Under the pieces are notes generated by a model. It was not told where the DNA came from. It made no database searches and saw only the letters and a list, made by a program, of their open reading frames with translations. Source: Eukaryota sp. TZLM1-RC (taxonomy: Eukaryota; Metamonada: BaSk clade). From it: 64,000 bases of DNA. A program made the position numbers and the translations under genes. The DNA is taken from the NCBI GenBank assembly GCA_040285825.1, contig JAUPSS010000006.1, positions 558,001 to 622,000 on the forward strand, written 5' to 3'. Of the stretch, positions 22,684 to 32,600 are shown piece by piece. The first letter of the stretch is position 1. Each line of letters opens with the position of its first letter.

Positions 22684-23610
22684 TCACCACCTGGAAACAA
22701 GTTTGTCAAATGACCCAAAGTCTATGGGTATTGCAGCTTCGTAGTCTTCATCATATATGGTGGGTTGGTCTTGTGGTTCAGAGCCCCTACTACTCAAATG
22801 GTCCATGAAGAATTCATCAAATAATTTCCAATTATCCTTATATTTTGGATCTTTTCTGATATTATATTTACCAGCTGCAATGGGAGTTGTTGATCTGCAC
22901 TTTCTATCGATCATTTTTTTAATGAGAAAACATCAGGCTGAATCAAATTAATGAATTTCAACTTTGGGAAATTTCGAGTAGTAATATTGGTAGGGACATT
23001 ATAATAAATGAATTCTTTCAACTTAAGTAATTGAATGCGAATATTCACATTTTGTGACAAGGCCAACAACTCATATCTTTCAATAGATTGAGATAAAGCC
23101 ATTTGGCCATTTGAGATTTTCAATCCTAAAGTGGATTCATGTATAACCAACTCCTTTAATGATGTCAAATTACTTAAATCTGTGACATCACCGCAACTGA
23201 TAATGAGCTTGACCAGTGAAGGAGGTAATTTTTACACATTACAATTGAAATTAACATGTAGATATTTCAAATTGGATAAATGTGTCAAATTCACACGATT
23301 TAAATCCAAAGTGAATGACCCTCCAAGCATTACTTCCACATTTGGACAAAAAGACAACAATTGAGGTTGATATTTCACTTTGAACAAGTCAATGTCAATT
23401 ATCTTCATATTGTTGTTGATAATTGTCAGGTTTCTTACTGGATTTTCAAATATGACATCCAAGTCATGAATATTTTGATGCAGAATGAAATCCGAAGGAT
23501 CCTTCACGCATTTTTTGAAACAAATAGGATGAATATGGAAGACTTCTAAACCTCTTGCTAATGCAATTTCGTTCAGTGAAGAGCGACAATTCTCTAGACG
23601 GATAGTGGTT
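22684..23610 (-). pseudogene. Leucine-rich-repeat protein, decayed copy 1
   Basis: Minus-strand frames encode LRR-like strands such as 'NLTHLSNLKYLHVNFN', 'LPPSLVKLIISC', 'LSNLTSLKELVIHES' and 'FPKLKFINL', then a C-terminal segment rich in charged residues ending 'FDKLVSRW'. The parts at 23232-23507 and 22911-23168 are in one frame separated by a single TAA near 23230, and the last part needs a one-base shift at an A7 run near 22918. Paralogues lie at 42437-42799 and 43860-44249. LRRs usually mediate protein binding; this copy looks inactive. Confidence 0.6.
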
Positions 23611-23867
23611 CCAGGTCTTGTATATGTTGGTTAAAAGGCACCAATAAATAAGCTTCATAAAGAAGAAGTAAGGTATAAGGGTGAAGATTTGTGAGAAGAT
23701 TTAAGACGAGGTTGTTTTAATGGAGGAGACTCAATGTTGAGGAAACAAGTAGCAACATTGGGACGACGGCAGTTCTTATAAATATTGTTCAATGGTAAGA
23801 TTCAATGAAACTTAAACTCAACAATTCAAACAAAAATTCATTTATCTTTGTCAACAAATCTCAATCA

Positions 23868-24068
23868 ATGGCTGGTAAAGGAGGAAAAGGATACATCGTA
23901 AAGAGAAAAGGGCTCACTGGCAGACGTTCTAGAGCAAGAACCAGATTGTTGATTTTATCAATAACTCAAATAATTGATATATACATATGTGCCATGTGTC
24001 ATATGCCATATGTCATGTCTATAAGAATAAAGACATTTATCATTTGCTTGACAATGCAAGAGCTGTAG
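23868..24068 (+). CDS. Small basic ORF with a histone-tail-like N-terminus
   Basis: Opens with ATG and reads 'MAGKGGKGYIVKRKGLTGR' followed by 'RSRARTRLL', then turns into low-complexity hydrophobic sequence ending 'LTMQEL'. The Gly/Lys/Arg-rich start resembles a histone N-terminal tail (H2A-like), but the histone fold does not follow. It could be exon 1 of a gene whose intron I cannot define, or a retroposed fragment. Confidence 0.25.
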   Translation: MAGKGGKGYIVKRKGLTGRRSRARTRLLILSITQIIDIYICAMCHMPYVMSIRIKTFIICLTMQEL

Positions 24069-24289
24069 GAAGAAAAAAAATGGACGGTATTGCAAGGTAA
24101 TGAAATGAAATCTGCAAAACCCAGAACCGAGACGGGTCATGTGTCCTTATATAAATACGAGGGGAGAACGCACTGATGCTTTGGATGTGAAGGACGTTAA
24201 GGATGGGAAAAGGAGTTGAGTTAATACCTAAGGTAATATATACCCTATCACGTCTGTTGCGGCGTTGTTGCGATTGATTTTGATCTACT

Positions 24290-24660
24290 TCTTCATTTGT
24301 ACTAGTATCAGAATAAAAGTTAGTAAATGGTGATTCCAAAGCTGCATTGGCTATTTCAATGGCAGCTTCAACATCCTTAACCTCAACAACCCCACTGCAC
24401 ATCACCTTTGTATGGAGCGGAACGGATCGAAATATTGTTTCCAAGGATCTTGGAGTTATTGGTACATTGAATGGGTGAGACTCTTCATTCCTAGACCCTC
24501 GAATTTAGATCTTAATTCACAGTAAAAATCAATTGCATGTTTAGCAGCTTCAGGGTCTAGGTGAGGGTTGAAACAAGATTTAACATAAGAAAGATACTTT
24601 TTCAAGAAATCGTGGCTCACAATTGTATTTTCGTAAAGATCTATTGTACTTTTAGAATAT
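24290..24660 (-). pseudogene. MCM helicase C-terminal fragment (MCM3-like)
   Basis: Two minus-strand frames match the end of eukaryotic MCM2-7 replicative helicase subunits. The first reads 'SHDFLKKYLSYVK', 'FNPHLDPEAAKHAIDFYCEL', the helical lid after the AAA+ core. The second reads 'PITPRSLETIFRSVPLHTK' and 'EVKDVEAAIEIANAALES', the sensor-2 region seen as 'xRxLEtxxRLxxAHaK' in the family. A frameshift near 24475 separates them. The Walker A and B part is absent, so it is a truncated copy. The subfamily call (MCM3) rests on the look of the 'RSLETIFR...KVKDVEAAIEI' block and is tentative. Confidence 0.55.
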
Positions 24661-24780
24661 TATATTGAGCTATTGCATCCCTTACATATTCATCAAGTTC
24701 GGGAAATGCTGTCGGTTCAAAGGGTCGACCCCATACTGGTCCATTTGGTTGACCCCATCTATAAGTACTTGTGTTTGAAA
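24655..24780 (-). repeat. Direct-repeat flank, copy a
   Basis: The minus strand encodes 'YRWGQPNGPVWGRP' and 'LDEYVRDAIAQYNIL'. A diverged copy at 26000-26095 encodes 'WGQPSAPPGGSS' and 'LRDAIAEYGIPK' on the same strand. Shared DNA includes 'agctattgcatccctta' and 'ggttgaccccat'. The two flank the GC-richer ORF at 25160-25988. Confidence 0.55.
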
Positions 24781-25159
24781 ATCTCCGACCCAACGGCCGA
24801 CATAATCTGAGATTTGTGGTGTCAGAAGGCGTGACCATAGTGTTATTTGTAGGGAGAAGGTTCGTAGTAGAGTAAGTGATAAAATGGTGTAAGTGATGAA
24901 ATGAAATTCAATTACGTATCTGGGGAATGATGACAACCCAACCAAACTCCACTCACCAACTTTTGTAACATGTAGTTCTTGTCTGAAGAAAGGAAAATAT
25001 TCAGAAAGTAATCTTGAACGATATGTATCATTAATAAACACTTGTAACTAACTTTACTTTGAATTGACAACTATAAGATTGATTGACTTCAACAAATTTT
25101 CAATTTTAGGAAACAAATTTTCAATCATTTCTGACTGTTTCCGTTCTGTGTTGACTGCC

Positions 25160-25988
25160 ATGGATAACGTTCTACAAACTACAACTGTGGGAGCGTCTGT
25201 CAACCAGTTCTTCGACTCAGAGGCACAAGAAGCAATGGAACGCCAGTTTCAAGTTCTTGCTAGTATTGGAGCTCATGCTACTCACCTAGCACGACTCTTT
25301 GTGCTCCAATACCCAGAACTTTCCATGTGGCTTACTCAAAGCCAGTTCTGGAGCCTCTGTTTCGACTTTGTTTGCCAAAGTGAGCCTAAACAAAGGAGGC
25401 CATTTGAGAACCATCCTTTGGTTTACCAAGTGCTGCAAAACCTTGTTCAGCACTTTTGGCCCTGGCGACCGCTGAATGAAACCACCTCAGCCGACGGTGG
25501 TAGATTTTGGTGTCTTTCCACTCTTCTTGGCAGTCGAGCCATCCAACTGCGAGAAGCCTTTTGTCAGTTGCTTGCTGACGGTCCTGTTGTCTGGAAACGC
25601 AATTTTTTCAAGAGCTGTGCTCAGTTTCTAAATTGCCCCTGGCCCAAGAAGTACGCCGACTGTGTACTTCAAGGGATTCAGCCAGATGAGTCAATGGTAT
25701 CAAGAAATACACCAGCATATCTTGGTCCATTGGCTCAATATGACAGCCAACGCCTATATTGGTGGTGGTGAAAATTTGTTCGAAAATTCAATAAGAAACG
25801 AACGATTTCCCATCAATATGGAGTCTGCGGCAACAATCGTTCAATCTAGTTTGAACATTTTATCTTTTTTAGAAGACAACTGCCTTGATGTGATGAAAAG
25901 GCACTCTCTCTCCACTGCCCAGTTGGTCTCCATGCTTCTACCCATGCGGGCTACTGGGACACGCGGTGAGACCTTTGAATATCAATAA
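25160..25988 (+). CDS. GC-richer orphan gene, possibly frameshifted
   Basis: I do not recognise it. An ATG at 25160 ('MDNVLQTTTVGASVNQFF') opens a 204-codon frame to 25771. A second frame (25662-25988), also protein-like, begins around 'QMSQWYQEIHQHILVHWL' and ends 'MRATGTRGETFEYQ'. The two overlap for about 100 bp, so one frameshift or a small intron near 25660 probably joins them into a protein of about 270 residues. The sequence is Trp- and Phe-rich and not low-complexity. Its GC content is visibly higher than its surroundings. Diverged direct repeats flank it, which suggests a separate origin or a recent insertion. Confidence 0.45.
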
Positions 25989-25999
25989 TAGTTTCGGAA

Positions 26000-26095
26000 T
26001 GCCATATTCAGCTATTGCATCCCTTAAAATTTGGTCAAATATTGATGATCCACCGGGTGGTGCACTGGGTTGACCCCATTCTAGTCCTCCATTCT
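26000..26095 (-). repeat. Direct-repeat flank, copy b
   Basis: Diverged copy of 24655-24780, same orientation, with shared blocks 'agctattgcatccctta' and 'ggttgaccccat'. Confidence 0.5.
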
Positions 26096-26262
26096 AGTCA
26101 CCAGGGGGCACATCATTTCGATTTTGCATAACATTAGCCAGAAAAATAAATTTCACTATTGCAAAAATTTCTTTTGAAATTTGGACCAAATAAATCACGC
26201 GGAGTCGGTACATCTCTACGATCCCAGGAAAGATTCGCACAAGCCCATAGGGAAACATAATT

Positions 26263-27617
26263 TTATTGGTTTATATACATACCATAATAATTCTGTACAT
26301 CATTGAGGTATACATAAGGGCTGTCTATGGGAGATGGCTTATGGCGAACATCTTGTGGGATTGTATACTCTAATCGACGAGGATCAAGAATTTGCTGCAC
26401 AAGATTGACGAAATTAGTTTTATTATTGACTTGATATTCGCACCATGAAACTGATAGAAATTCCTTCAAGTGCTCTTCGTCACTAAAGGAAAAATCAGAT
26501 AATATAACAATTATTTTATGGCCAAGGGGAATTGGTATTGTGACCTGAGAGGCACTGTTCCTTTCCAGGTCTTTTTGGGAAGGGTTAAACATTTGCTGAA
26601 AAGAACTTCCCAACAAATTTAAGCGGTAAGCAGAATGAGAATGATAATGAGGAAACTTATCCCATCTAGACTTTATCATTGTATCAATCATAATTTCTTG
26701 ACCAAAGTACTCTTGTGGAAAAAACCCTTTGGATAATTGATAAAATTGACTAGGGCGGAGTTTACGATCAACTGACAGATTGGTACATAATCTGACCAGT
26801 TCTGATAATCAGCAAAGTCAAGCAATAGTTTTCTCAAAGCTTGTAAGATAGTTCGATCCTGTCTTTCGACAAGTCTATTTGATTGATGGAAATTTGGTAT
26901 AGACAAAGTGTGCTCAATGTTAAGAAATTGGCATAAGAGAGAAAAGATTTTATTTTAAAATTCGGGTCCGTTATCAGAATGGATCGAGCGAGGAGCTCCA
27001 AAGACGGAGTAGACGTGAGTAAGAATGGAATTAACCACAGTAAGGGCGGTCATATCGGCAACAGGGACGAGGATTGAGAATTTCGAAAACGCGTCTACAA
27101 AGTGAATGGCATACTTGTTACCGTAAGAGTCGACAGACAGCGGACCGATAGTATCGCAATGATGATACTCAAAGGGGCGTTTCACAGAGTTGAGAGATCC
27201 AGTAGAAGAAATATTATTTTTAGGGATTGGAGCAGTTTTCTGGGAAGGGATACATTCAGCAATATGGTAGATCAGGTCAGCCTTCATATCAGGCCAATAA
27301 AACCCGGAGGCTTTCAAATTCTTCCAGGCGATGTCTATAGGAGGATGTCCTGCTTCTACAGAACCATGAGTGAGAAGCAGAATTTCAGGACGGAGAGACG
27401 GAGGAATTAAGATCTTTGGCTGGAAGGAATTTAACATTTTTAAGCCTGTACTTCGGTGAATATAGCAGTCAGCAAATAAAGAGTCGGAGTCAGACAGCTT
27501 CTGTTGGTCCTTAAAGATTTTGCTTAGGAACTTAGAACAGGGAGACGGATTTTGGTTGGATAGAAGGGACTCAGAGGATTCGGACAGTTGGGATTCAGAA
27601 GTGGCAGCAAAAAACAC
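26263..27617 (-). pseudogene. Ty3/gypsy-type integrase
   Basis: Integrase inserts retroelement cDNA. Reading on the minus strand, 27617-26955 holds an H2C2-like zinc-binding region ('HGSVEAGHPPIDIAW', 'GFYWPDMKADLIYHIAEC'), then the catalytic core with 'HCDTIGPLSVDSYGNKYAI' (first Asp), 'FVDAFSKFSILVPV' and 'GAPRSIHSDNGPEF' (second Asp). The next frame (26906-26688) continues with 'HQSNRLVERQDRTILQAL', which contains the third acidic residue, and 26691-26263 is the C-terminal extension. The zinc site keeps only one of the two expected final Cys residues ('AECIPSQ'). Frame changes at about 26950 and 26690 break the gene. The gag-like ORF at 28166-28678 lies upstream, but no RT lies between them, so the element has lost a large part. 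Confidence 0.8.
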
Positions 27618-28165
27618 AAAAGGCAGTTTTTATATCGACATCAGCAGAACTGGATACTTCGATGACTTCTTCAGTGGTTCTAGGATCACGAGGGGGAGGC
27701 GAAGAATCCGATTGGCCAGATTGACTTCGTAGAAATTGTCGATGGTTGACGAGTTCAGGGAACCATCGTTTGAGCATTTCAAAGCGAGAGAGAGAGCAGG
27801 CTCAATAACGAAGGAGCGATGAAGAAATTTCCTTCGCTGTCGTGGTAAACAAAGCCACTATAGCTTCCGGTTCTAGTGACAGATAGAATTCTTTCATAGA
27901 TAAGGAATTCTTGACGAGACGGACGAGGGCGAGGAGTACCTATAATGAGAGGTTCTATGTCATCAATATGACAGCAGTACTGAGTAGGGTGGAATGATTC
28001 AGCTAGTAAGGGTTCGGAAATTGACCTGGGGTTACACAAGACGGGAAACAGTTCAGTTTAACAAAGAAAGAGTTAGGGGGAATTACTTCCAAAAGGTAGG
28101 AACGAGAAGGAACAGTTGGGACGTAAAAGTAAAGACGGTTATTCCAGTTACCATGCTGGATAATG
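27618..28165 (-). pseudogene. Decayed region between gag and integrase
   Basis: Short broken minus-strand frames occur, for example 27595-27777 ('FPELVNHRQFLRSQSGQS') and 27779-28039 ('RPRPSRQEFLIYERILSV', 'GSYSGFVYHDSEGNFFI'). They lie between gag and integrase of the same element and are presumably pol remnants. No protease or RT motif is recognisable. Confidence 0.35.
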
Positions 28166-28800
28166 TCAGCAATAGGGATAGATCAGTTGTGCATTTTGGG
28201 ATGGATAGAATTTCTGGGGTGCATTTGGGACATGGGAGCGTTGGAAATCAGCATCAACTGGAATGGAACATTGGAGAATTTGTTGAGCAGATTTTAATTC
28301 AATTTCTCGTTTTTGTTTTTCAGGGTATGTTCTCAAATTATGACCACTGATACCACAAATCAAACATTTTTTAGAACCTTTCAAACATTTTGATTGTGAT
28401 CCATTATTTAAAGGAACCATTTTTTTTTCTTGCGAAGTTTCCGCAACTGACTTTTTTTTCTGAATAGATGAACGAAAAACAACATGCGAGCCATGATGAA
28501 TTCTGTTATTTGAGCCATAATTGTTGTCGGTGGTAGATTTTTGACTCTTTCCAATTTTAGCAGGTGAAAACAAATTTCGAGAAACGGAGTTGTTGATAGA
28601 GCGCGCAACAGAACGTAAGGAACGAAATTGTGGCTTTTGTGTGTTTTTTCCGGCACAGTGATCAATTTTTGATTTCAAATTTTTGTGGGATAAATATCGA
28701 GCATAGCTTGGAGGGTGGGGAGTGAAAGGGACGAGCTTGATCTGACGGGTGAAATTTACTTGGGCGTTCCAATCAGTATCAGAGTCACTATCAATTAATC
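28166..28800 (-). pseudogene. Gag-like protein with CCHC-type zinc knuckle (paralogue of the array gag)
   Basis: The ORF over 28166-28678 has a basic, Ser/Asn-rich N-terminal half ('QFRSLRSVARSINN') and the knuckle 'KCLICGISGHNLRTYPE', then 'IELKSAQQILQCSIPVD'. It matches the array gag segments along most of its length. It stops after 'LIYPYC', where the array copies continue into a zinc ribbon, suggesting a nonsense mutation. Coding-like sequence extends upstream to about 28800. It probably is the gag of the Ty3-like element whose integrase is at 26263-27617. Confidence 0.6.
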
Positions 28801-29284
28801 ACCTACCGTTCAATCATGATGATGAATAGTTCTTGTTGTTGTTGCATTCTAATAAACATTTTTATCAATGTTTTCTTTATTTTGAACAAACATACTGGTC
28901 ACCTCAACAATTATTGTAGTAAAATTAGAATGAAAATTAAAACATACTGAAATTAATCCGATAAACGAGAGTTTTAATGAAAATTCATCATTTTCAACAG
29001 TTTTTAAGTAAAAGGATTTTCACTGAAATTAATATTATATTCTTGATTCATTTTTCATATTTTAGTTTAATTCAAAATGAATAATTTTATTGATGTGATA
29101 ATAAAAACAAAATTGATACATACTAAAAATTAACCAAGAATAGCAATTCTCAACAGTTTTTGATATATCACCTTGCACAAAAATTTCTGAAATACACAAG
29201 TTTTATTCAACCATATTTGAATTTCGCATAACAATTTTTGGTTTTTTGAATATTGAATCTCCCTAATAATATAATGAATGTTGA
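28801..29284. other. AT-rich non-coding stretch
   Basis: No supported gene. Two diverged blocks, around 28945-29010 and 29118-29170, share 'acatacta/gaaaatta' and 'caacagtttttna', a short local duplication. Confidence 0.4.
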
Positions 29285-29593
29285 TTAATATTGCTGCCAA
29301 AAGACGAAATTGTTCAACTGCATCCAATTGCTGTTGGAATAGGTAAATTCAATCCCATATCTAAGAGCCCACCATGGAAAGCAATTAAACTCAACTAAAA
29401 AATGATTACAATGGATGAATGACACATCAACCATGTTTGATATAAAATTTGCCGTCAAAAGCATTAATCGCTTTGACTGATTTGCAAACTTAGACAACCA
29501 ATGATATGGTCTTCTATCAACTGTTTTTGTAATTGAGTCTCTGTGAAACCAATACTGGTTATGATGTGTTTCATAACCATTACCTACCTTCAA
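29285..29593 (-). pseudogene. Leucine-rich-repeat family C-terminal relic
   Basis: The frame contains 'FLVEFNCFPWWALRYGIEF', which matches 'YLVEFSYFPWWMKYPAKMF' at the end of the LRR copy at 42437-42799. No LRR units remain upstream. Confidence 0.4.
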
Positions 29594-30150
29594 CCATACA
29601 CTGGGTTTAAAGTTTCTGACGATACCGCAATCCTCTTCTTGTTAACGAAAAATATAAAATTACGAAATATGCGAAACCCATTTCCTCAGTTAATGAAAAT
29701 TTTCATGCACAATATAATTTATGTCCCTTTGTTTTTTTTGCTTGTGTTTCTATTGAACCTTGATAAAAGCTCTTTCATAAAGAGAATTAATCTCAATATT
29801 GTTTGTAACCTTTTAATTGCAATTGATTAATGGAATAAAAATCTTTTTAATTGAATACAAATCTTTTTAATTAAAAAACCTTCTGATAAATAAATCTTCA
29901 AGAATCACATTGGAGGGAGAAGGAGCATCAGATCGGAGAGACGACCTTTGGTTAGTTTCTGACAGACACTTGAATTTATTTTATTTTGTTGCGAAGCTCA
30001 ATTTCAAGAACATAAATTATCGTTGTTGCAGATTATTTTATCCCACAGAGTTGCCAAAATTCACAAAAAAAGTTATTGCATCAAATCTTTGAGAATCAGG
30101 TTATTAACAACACCATTATAAACGTTAAAATAAATCTTCATTTTCATTAG
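29594..30150. other. AT-rich stretch without a supported gene
   Basis: Only short frames without recognisable features; probably the decayed 5' flank of the LINE that starts near 30150. Confidence 0.4.
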
Positions 30151-32044
30151 CAATAATCTCGTGCTTCCATTTTGCCTTTGCTGCCAAAGCATTTTCCTGA
30201 AGTTGAGCCTTTTTTCTATTAATTTTATGGAAAATCATCAACATTGGTCTATGAAAACTTTGACCTGCTTTCTTCTTCAGGTTTTAAACAAGGTGATCAA
30301 CTTGGTCCTTTTTTCTTTTGTCTGGCAATTCATCCATTAATGTGCGAATTGAAAGAAAAATTCCCAGAAATAGATATTGTAGCATATTTGGATGACATTT
30401 CTGTAATTGCTCCTATTACAATTCTGAAACAAATAGCAACTTTTATTCAACAGCGTTATGAAGTTATTGGTCTCTCATTGAATATCTCCAAATGTTTGAT
30501 TATTGGCCATGAACCAATTGATTTTTTCATTAATGATGTCAATGTCCCCTTTATCAAATATGATCAGTCTGGTTTTTGTTTTTTGGGTTGTTATCTCGGA
30601 AATATTGATGAAGTCAAAGGCCAACTTTCGACTCTGATGACTCAATTTGGAAATGAATTAGAATCAATAGAAAATTTAAATATTGAGAAACATTTGAAAT
30701 TCTCTTTCCTAAAAATTTGTTATTCTGGAAAATTTCCTCATATTTTGAGATCAACATCACCATCAATTTTTTTAGAGTTTTGTCGAATTTTTAATGAACA
30801 AAGAACCAATTTTTTAGCAAAATTATTGGAAATTGATGCATCTCATTGACATAGTCACATCTTTTGTGGTACAAATTTTGGAGGTCTTGATTTTCATAAA
30901 TCAAGCTACCTTTGTAAAGCTGCCTTTATTGGAGGTGGTAAAAATCTAATTTATGAATTTGTGAATCGTTTTCCTGAAAAAAATCATCTCATTGAATATT
31001 GTGGGCTCTTATCCTATTTCTTTGCAACAGGAAAATTGAAACTCTTTCACTCACTATTTGGTCTAAATGTTTCCCCTCTGATATTGTGGAACTTCCTCCC
31101 AGAAGCTTGCTCTTCTTACCACTGACTTTTGCAAAATTGCAGAAAAAAATCTTGAAAGTTTAGAAAACTTGGATTATATTGTACGTCTTAGCTTGGTTAA
31201 AGAAAAATCCCGTTTTTGCAAACTTTTTGATTGATGTTGAAGACAGTTGCTCAAGTTGCCTAATCTCCCAAATTCCCAACATTTATGGCCTTCTACTTAA
31301 TGATCACCAATGTACCACTGGAATGAAAATGAGATGTTTTCTATGGCCTTGTTCTTTACCAAATGATTAAATTTGTCGCTGCAAGAGTGTTGTTACGCTT
31401 TCCCATATTTTAAACTGTAAGTATTTTATAACTTATCGCTCAAGTGTTCATGACTCAGTTCGTGATCAATTATATGACATGTGCAAAAGTTTCAATATAG
31501 ATGCATTTATTGAGCCATTAGTACGTAAGCTGTCTTCAGATCAAACTAATGATTCCTTTGGTTAGGGTTAGAGTAGCTCCAGGGATCGATGGTGTTCTCA
31601 ATGTTCTGGATGTTGTCTCGGTTGATGTTCGCAAAAATTCTGCTGCTCGATTAGTATATTCCGCTGATTCGCCGTTATCTAACGCCGATCAAAAGAAGAT
31701 AAAAAAATATGAAGAACGTTTGGCTCAGTTAGGTAGAGTGGAACATGTGAAATATCAGTTTGTGCCGTTTGCAATTTCTCTTTTTGGCAATATTGGACCT
31801 TCAGGGTTGCACTTTTTTTGAAAATTTCCAAAAAGTGTTACTAAATAGGTCTAGTAAAACAATGAATTCCACTTGCTGGTTAAATAGAATTGTGTTTTGC
31901 ATTTTCAAGTCTATTCCAACAATGATTTCCACGGCGCTTTTAGCTATTGGTATAGAATATGAACGTAATGCTGTGAGTAGGTTTAGTAATAGTGATGCTT
32001 GTTTGGAGGATATTGAATTCTTGATGGGTTTTTTATCTCAATAA
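30150..32044 (+). mobile_element. LINE (non-LTR retrotransposon) copy A: RT to C-terminal nuclease-like domain
   Basis: The open segment 30244-30849 contains the RT palm: 'SSSGFKQGDQLGPFFFCLAI', then 'IVAYLDDISVIAP', where YLDD is the YxDD catalytic box, then 'CLIIGHE' and 'FLGCYLGN'. Later broken frames contain 'GGLDFHKSSYLCKAAFIGGG', 'VHDSVRDQLYDMCKSF', a degenerate C-x-C...H...C finger, 'GVLNVLDVVSVDV' and 'YQFVPFAISLFGNIGP', matching the intact C-terminus at 60721-61989. The element is 5' truncated (the RT fingers are missing) and has several frameshifts and stops, so it is dead. Confidence 0.8.
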
Positions 32045-32600
32045 ATATTTCAGTTAAAAAAATTAGCAATTTATTGCTCAGAATTTTTGAAATTGCTATA
32101 ATTATATGAATTTATTTTGTTAACTTTGTAGTACATTTATATATATTTATTCTTTATATCTCATCACTATACTTAAACAATTTTAATATTTTTTATTCTA
32201 TTTATCAAATATCTATTCATTCTTAATCTATTTGTTAATTTTGTTTTGAAATCTTGGATAATTAGTAGGGTAATAACAAACTAAATGATGAATTTTCTAT
32301 TGGAGTTAAACGTGCCTTCAGAGAGAAACATCTATATATCACCATTGTTGTTTTCAAGCTTTTTTGGTTATACAAGTTGAAAACCGCAGTCTTAATCAAA
32401 CTAAATAAACTTAATCAAACAATTAACCAAAGTTTCAAACTAATAACAAATCAATCAATCATCTCAACAATCAATCCTATAGTTAATCATGTGTATATAA
32501 ACATGTATAAACGTATATCACTACAGTTGTACAGGTATATTAAATATATGTATCCAATTGTCTTAGAAATCTGGTTAATAGGTTCTCAAAATGTAGAAAG
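32045..32600. other. AT-rich spacer
   Basis: Low-complexity Asn/Ile-type frames only; no supported gene. Confidence 0.4.
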
